Assembly (NCBI GenBank): GCA_030638185.1
Contig: DAOWFD010000427.1
Coordinates: 1 to 10,754, forward strand
Origin: Candidatus Aegiribacteria sp.
Lineage (GTDB): Bacteria > Fermentibacterota > Fermentibacteria > Fermentibacterales > JCC-6
Direction of reading: 5' to 3'
DNA length: 10,754 nt
The position numbers and the translations under genes are program-made. The notes beneath the pieces were generated by a model. The model was not told the origin of the DNA and made no database searches. It worked only from the letters and a program-made list of their open reading frames with translations. Shown here piece after piece: positions 7,961 through 10,754 of the stretch; within the stretch, counting starts at the first letter, position 1, and each line of letters starts with the position of its first letter.

Positions 7961-7981
7961 GATGCTTTGTTTCCTTTCCTA
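7961..7981 (-). promoter_or_regulatory. Ribosome site facing a non-canonical (ATC) start of the Omp85 gene
   Basis: AGGAAAGGA (7980-7972) lies 8 nt upstream of an in-frame ATC (7963-7961), the spacing expected of a real start. The frame's upstream stop TAG is at 7981-7979. No ATG, GTG or TTG lies in frame between that stop and the GTG at 7912. Confidence 0.5.
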
Positions 7982-8028
7982 GCCTTTGATAGCTACAGTA
8001 TCCGTATCCTCACGCTGAACAGATACTC

Positions 8029-8058
8029 GGAACTATACAAGTAAGCAAGTATAGTTCC
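8029..8058. repeat. Perfect 10-bp inverted repeat (hairpin) upstream of tamA
   Basis: GGAACTATAC (8029-8038) and GTATAGTTCC (8049-8058) are exact reverse complements around a 10-nt centre. No T-run follows on either strand, so it is not a standard terminator. On the minus strand one arm contains TATACT, a possible weak -10 for tamAB, so the repeat could be an operator or an mRNA leader hairpin. It could also be a transposon-end hairpin, as it lies about 110 bp from an IS91-type fossil. Positions 7982-8028 hold nothing else I recognise. Confidence 0.6.
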
Positions 8059-8169
8059 ACATAATAGCCAAGCATAATCCCAATACATGGTACGGGCTAG
8101 AGAAAGATCCGCATGTATGCTCCACCATGAGGCAGATCATACGGAGCTGGTTGAGAACATCTCCCGATC

Positions 8170-8244
8170 CCTGGAGTATTCTGTGAGCCCGGCGCAAATT
8201 ACGTTCCCTGGAGGGATGACTTCCCTGAGATTGAGGTCGGATGA
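8170..8244 (+). pseudogene. Second IS91-family transposase fossil (last ~24 codons)
   Basis: The frame ending in TGA at 8242-8244 reads CEPGANYVPWRDDFPEIEVG. The fossil at 490-591 ends CEPCADYVPWQDDVPEIEVG, identical in 16 of 20 positions and in the same orientation. The two DNA copies also match closely from the CTGGAG at 8171 onward. Upstream of about 8150 I cannot trace the protein, and there is a stop in frame at 8152-8154. Only the extreme 3' end of the element therefore survives. Flanking sequence after the stop differs between the two copies. Confidence 0.75.
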
Positions 8245-8438
8245 GTAGTTGAATTGTCATTTATGACAACCATTCCAACTATCAGAACAAGTCCTGGTAT
8301 AAGAGTTTTTTTTCTTTCTCTTATCAAACAATTCGCGGTTTTTCTTTCATCTGTAATATTGCCCTGAAGACGCCCCCAACGCCTCTTATACTGAAGCAGG
8401 AGCAGGGTCTTTACTTTTATCATTTTACCATTCATCAT
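8245..8438 (-). pseudogene. Possible N-terminal stub of a membrane protein
   Basis: A minus-strand frame opens at ATG 8438 (or 8423, MIKVKTLLLLQYKRRWG). It encodes a basic N-terminus and then one hydrophobic segment (TLIPGLVLIVGMVVI), and runs into the antisense of the transposase fossil at 8244 before stopping at 8199. The layout resembles the start of an integral membrane protein, such as an ABC-2 type permease, cut by the mobile element. A weak promoter is possible on the same strand (CTGACA at 8472-8467, 18 bp, TATATA at 8448-8443), but no ribosome site is visible. I recognise no family, and it may be chance. Confidence 0.25.
8254..8269. repeat. Short perfect palindrome 9 bp after the second transposase fossil
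   Basis: TTGTCAT (8254-8260) and ATGACAA (8263-8269) pair exactly around TT. They are nested inside AGTTG (8247-8251) and CAACT (8276-8280). Subterminal hairpins are known at IS91-type ends, so this may be the element's 3' terminus, but the copy ending at 591 has no equivalent. It could instead be an operator. Confidence 0.4.
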
Positions 8439-8571
8439 ATTGTATATAATTAAAGGGATGTTTGAATGTCAGGTTTAATACCTTTTGAAAACCTAGTAAA
8501 ATGTTAAAAGTAAACCCAACCCCACAATGAGACGATAAATAGTAGTGTTTTCTATCTGGTTGGTTAACACT

Positions 8572-8588
8572 GGAGGTTATGCAGCGTG
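8572..8588 (+). promoter_or_regulatory. Ribosome site that decides the thiD start
   Basis: GGAGG (8572-8576) is 9 nt before GTG at 8586. An ATG at 8579 is only 2 nt from it and opens just MQRE before a TGA at 8591-8593 that overlaps the thiD start region. In the preceding leader (8439-8571) I see a TATAAT at 8445-8450 without a matching -35, and no TPP-riboswitch core. Confidence 0.6.
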
Positions 8589-9899
8589 AATGAAGTTCTG
8601 CTTTTTGTCGGTGGAACGGATCCCAGCGGCGGCGCAGGACTGTCGGCGGACCTGAAGACCGCTTCGGCTCTGGGTTTCCATGGATGTCCGACAGTCACCG
8701 CTGTTACCGTTCAGAACAGCGGAAACGTTCTGTCATGGGAAGCTGTTTCTTCTGAAATACTTATTGAACAGCTCAGAGCTGTATGCGATGACGGTCCACT
8801 GGCGGGTATAAAATCAGGAATGCTGGGAAGCGGAGCGAATGCTTTTGCTCTGGCCGGATTCATCAGAGAGGAACTTAGCGGAATACCGTACATTCTTGAT
8901 CCGGTCCTTACCGCTGGAGGAGGTGGGTCCTTACTGAGCAGCGGCATGTTAGATCTACTGAGAGATGAGCTCGTACCACTAAGCACTCTATGCACTCCAA
9001 ATATCGACGAAGCGGAGATACTTTCCGGGATAGCCATTGCGAATACTGAGGATATGATAGAGGCCGGCAGGGCAATTATCCGCATAGGCACAGAAGCAGT
9101 ACTGGTCAAGGGAGGACACCTTGCAGGGGATCCTGTGGATATACTGGTGACGGAAAAGGGTTATACACGGTTCAGCGGATCAAGAATCACCAGTGAAAAT
9201 GTACACGGCACTGGCTGTACGCTGGCAGCTGCCTGTACATCTCTGCTGGCTGCCGGGTTTCCCATGGAATCCGCGATCAGAGATGGAAGGCAGTTTGTCA
9301 GAAGGGTTATCGCCAGAAGGATCGGAAGGGTTCATGGTAACCTGCCGGGTCATTCTCCCGGGGTGGGTCCACTGCCTGTAGCTCCTGATGGCAGTTCATT
9401 CTACCTCCCGCCGGCATACTGCTCCATGTGCGGAGAACCCCTGGGTAAATTGCCGGGAGAACATGGGCACCTGTTCTGCAGCAAGTGCGGATTCATCCAC
9501 TACAGGAATCCCCTTCCTGCCGTGGTTTTAATGGTTCATGACGACGAAAGAATACTGCTCGTCCGAAGGGCTGTGCAGCCGAAGAAGGGGATGTTGTCCC
9601 TACCGGGAGGTTTTCTGGAAACGGGTGAAACCACTGATGAGTGCGGCCGTCGTGAGTTGCTGGAGGAAACGGGTCTTCAGGTACGTGAAAGCAGATTGCT
9701 GGGACTTGAAACCGATCTGACAGCCTATGGAGGAATTCTTCTGGCAGTGCTGGAAGTCAAAGACTGGGAGGGTACCCCCGTAGCAGGAGATGACGCGTCC
9801 GAGGTTATATGGTGCCCGATCCGGGAGGTTCCGGAACTGGCCTTCAATGCACATAATAGACTCGTGGAAAAACTAGCGAATACAATGTACCAGAGCTGA
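8586..9899 (+). CDS. thiD: ThiD kinase fused to a zinc-ribbon NUDIX hydrolase
   Basis: A 437-residue two-enzyme chain. Residues 1-252 are ThiD, which phosphorylates hydroxymethylpyrimidine and its monophosphate to the diphosphate for thiamine synthesis. It has GGTDPSGGAGLSADLKTASA at 9-28, DPVLTAGGGG at 105-114, TPNIDEAEIL at 137-146 and the catalytic-loop HGTGCTLAAA at 207-216 with Cys211. After a Pro/Gly-rich linker, Cys279, Cys282, Cys298 and Cys301 form a zinc ribbon (CSMCG and CSKCG). Residues 308-437 are a NUDIX hydrolase with a complete box (Gly342, Glu348, Arg356-Glu357, Glu360-Glu361, Gly363). ThiD alone is about 260-270 residues, so both halves are full length in one uninterrupted frame. 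NUDIX enzymes cleave diphosphates. E. coli NudJ acts on HMP diphosphate, and a eukaryotic Tnr3-type fusion clears damaged thiamine diphosphates, so a related clean-up role is my inference. The ribbon-NUDIX half also resembles ADP-ribose and NADH pyrophosphatases. The GTG start follows GGAGG. Confidence 0.92.
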   Translation: MNEVLLFVGGTDPSGGAGLSADLKTASALGFHGCPTVTAVTVQNSGNVLSWEAVSSEILIEQLRAVCDDGPLAGIKSGMLGSGANAFALAGFIREELSGIPYILDPVLTAGGGGSLLSSGMLDLLRDELVPLSTLCTPNIDEAEILSGIAIANTEDMIEAGRAIIRIGTEAVLVKGGHLAGDPVDILVTEKGYTRFSGSRITSENVHGTGCTLAAACTSLLAAGFPMESAIRDGRQFVRRVIARRIGRVHGNLPGHSPGVGPLPVAPDGSSFYLPPAYCSMCGEPLGKLPGEHGHLFCSKCGFIHYRNPLPAVVLMVHDDERILLVRRAVQPKKGMLSLPGGFLETGETTDECGRRELLEETGLQVRESRLLGLETDLTAYGGILLAVLEVKDWEGTPVAGDDASEVIWCPIREVPELAFNAHNRLVEKLANTMYQS

Positions 9900-9913
9900 T
9901 TAGATACTCGGGG

Positions 9914-10754
9914 TTATGTAAGGGCCTTTAGAGTTTCCTCAAGGGCTTCTCTGTCGTGGGTTCCGTAAACAGTGACATTCTTTACCCTTTTCATGAGTCC
10001 CTGAAGAACTTTTCCGGGGCCGACTTCAATGAACGTATCAAATCCGCTTCTCTGAAGTTTCTTTATCGAATCGGCCCAGAGAACGGGTGAAGTGACCTGT
10101 TCCTTCAGCAGTCGTTTCGCTTCGTCGCCGCTACGTATAAGGTCGGCAGTGACATTTGCTACAACGGGTATCTCAGGTTCGTAAAAGCCCGCGTCATCCA
10201 GTGCGCTCTCAAGACCCTTGGCAGCATCCTTCATAAGTGGTGAATGCCAGGCTCCCGAAACTTGCAGGGGTATGATCTTTCTGGCACCCCTTTTTTTACA
10301 CAGCTCCCCGGCCTTTTTCAGAGCATCTCTCGCTCCGGAAATAACAACCTGTCCTTCCGAATTAACGTTGGCTATTCCCACCGGGCCGATAGAGGATGCT
10401 TCTTCAACGCATTTCCTGGCCTTATCCAGGTCCATACCTATAAGGGCCAGCATTCCACCGGGATGCCTGTTAGCACATTCCTGCATGAATTCACCACGTA
10501 TACGGGTAAGTTTGGCGGCTATTCCCGGCAGCAGAATGCCTGCTGTAACCAGTGCGGCGTATTCACCGAGGCTGTGTCCGGCTGTGCCCTCCGGTTTAAT
10601 TCCCGCGGCAACAAGAACATTCATGGTGGCTATGCTTATCATGGTGATAGCCGGCTGTACATTATCAGTTCTGGTCAGGGTCTCAGGCGGTCCGTTAGAT
10701 ATGATCTCACTCAACTTGTGAACACCGGTCATTTCATCGATTCTGTCAAGAAAA
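9914..10754 (-). CDS. fabD: Malonyl-CoA:ACP transacylase (3' part; start beyond window)
   Basis: FabD moves malonyl groups from CoA to acyl carrier protein, feeding fatty-acid elongation in the cytosol. The visible 279 residues include NVQPAI, the nucleophile elbow GHSLGEYAAL (active Ser), the RGEFMQ motif (substrate-carboxylate Arg), SGAWHSPLM (catalytic His) and the C-terminal FIEVGPGKVL. Codons continue upstream of the internal ATG at 10732 (FLDRIDE) to the window edge, so that ATG is not the start. About 30-35 residues with the GQGSQ motif are missing compared with the usual length near 310. It ends with TAA at 9914-9916, converging on thiD with a 14-bp gap. Other fab genes would be expected on the far side, outside this window. 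Confidence 0.95.
   Translation of the reverse strand, partial: FLDRIDEMTGVHKLSEIISNGPPETLTRTDNVQPAITMISIATMNVLVAAGIKPEGTAGHSLGEYAALVTAGILLPGIAAKLTRIRGEFMQECANRHPGGMLALIGMDLDKARKCVEEASSIGPVGIANVNSEGQVVISGARDALKKAGELCKKRGARKIIPLQVSGAWHSPLMKDAAKGLESALDDAGFYEPEIPVVANVTADLIRSGDEAKRLLKEQVTSPVLWADSIKKLQRSGFDTFIEVGPGKVLQGLMKRVKNVTVYGTHDREALEETLKALT

Noticed and set aside
8439..8585. TPP riboswitch upstream of thiD
   Set aside because: I could not find the conserved thi-box core sequences or pairing in the leader.
8711..9109. 132-codon minus-strand frame in thiD
   Set aside because: Antisense shadow of the ThiD domain.
10218..10721. 167-codon plus-strand frame over fabD
   Set aside because: Antisense to FabD catalytic motifs; low-complexity, no recognisable fold.
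1..10754. CRISPR array, tRNA or rRNA genes
   Set aside because: No regularly spaced repeats and no cloverleaf or rRNA-like sequence seen on reading both strands by eye.

Overview
The window looks like chromosome of an uncultured diderm (Gram-negative-type) bacterium. It encodes an outer-membrane assembly pair (an Omp85/TamA-like barrel and a TamB-like periplasmic bridge) plus ordinary fatty-acid and thiamine genes. Base composition is mid-range, and GTG starts and strong GGAGG-type ribosome sites occur. Nothing here fixes the phylum.

Layout. Positions 1-960 are a gene graveyard: the 3' part of an IS91-family (Y2, rolling-circle) transposase gene with an in-frame stop, then a frameshifted fragment of an HdrA-like heterodisulfide reductase gene. 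Positions 1011-1591 hold an apparently intact type II toxin-antitoxin operon on the minus strand (Phd/YefM antitoxin, RelE/YoeB-like toxin), with a near-consensus promoter and a YefM-style TGTACA operator. At 1742-1906 lies the C-terminal stub of a formylglycine-generating-enzyme (SUMF1) domain. At 2012-2521 a HTH-XRE protein sits behind a promoter overlapped by a perfect palindrome; its mRNA is predicted to start at its ATG. It is followed by a ribosome site and the first codons of a partner gene that seems to be gone.

Positions 2522-7981 (minus strand) are the tamA-tamB operon. The Omp85 gene has no canonical start codon that yields its whole signal peptide. Positions 7982-8585 are mostly non-coding: a perfect 10-bp hairpin, a second fossil of the same IS91-type transposase C-terminus, a palindrome just after it, and a possible N-terminal stub of a membrane protein. 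At 8586-9899 is an unusual single-chain fusion: a ThiD kinase joined through a zinc ribbon to a NUDIX hydrolase. The window ends with the 3' part of fabD, convergent with thiD and only 14 bp away.

How it fits together. TamA and TamB probably form one envelope-spanning complex for outer-membrane protein insertion or lipid transport. FabD supplies malonyl-ACP for fatty-acid synthesis. The ThiD-NUDIX fusion would make hydroxymethylpyrimidine diphosphate and possibly clean up damaged or excess diphosphates. The left 2.5 kb is an accessory region of mobile-element scars and toxin-antitoxin-type genes. Best candidates for something new are the ThiD-zinc ribbon-NUDIX fusion, the non-canonical start of the Omp85 gene, and the leaderless autoregulated XRE gene with its missing partner.
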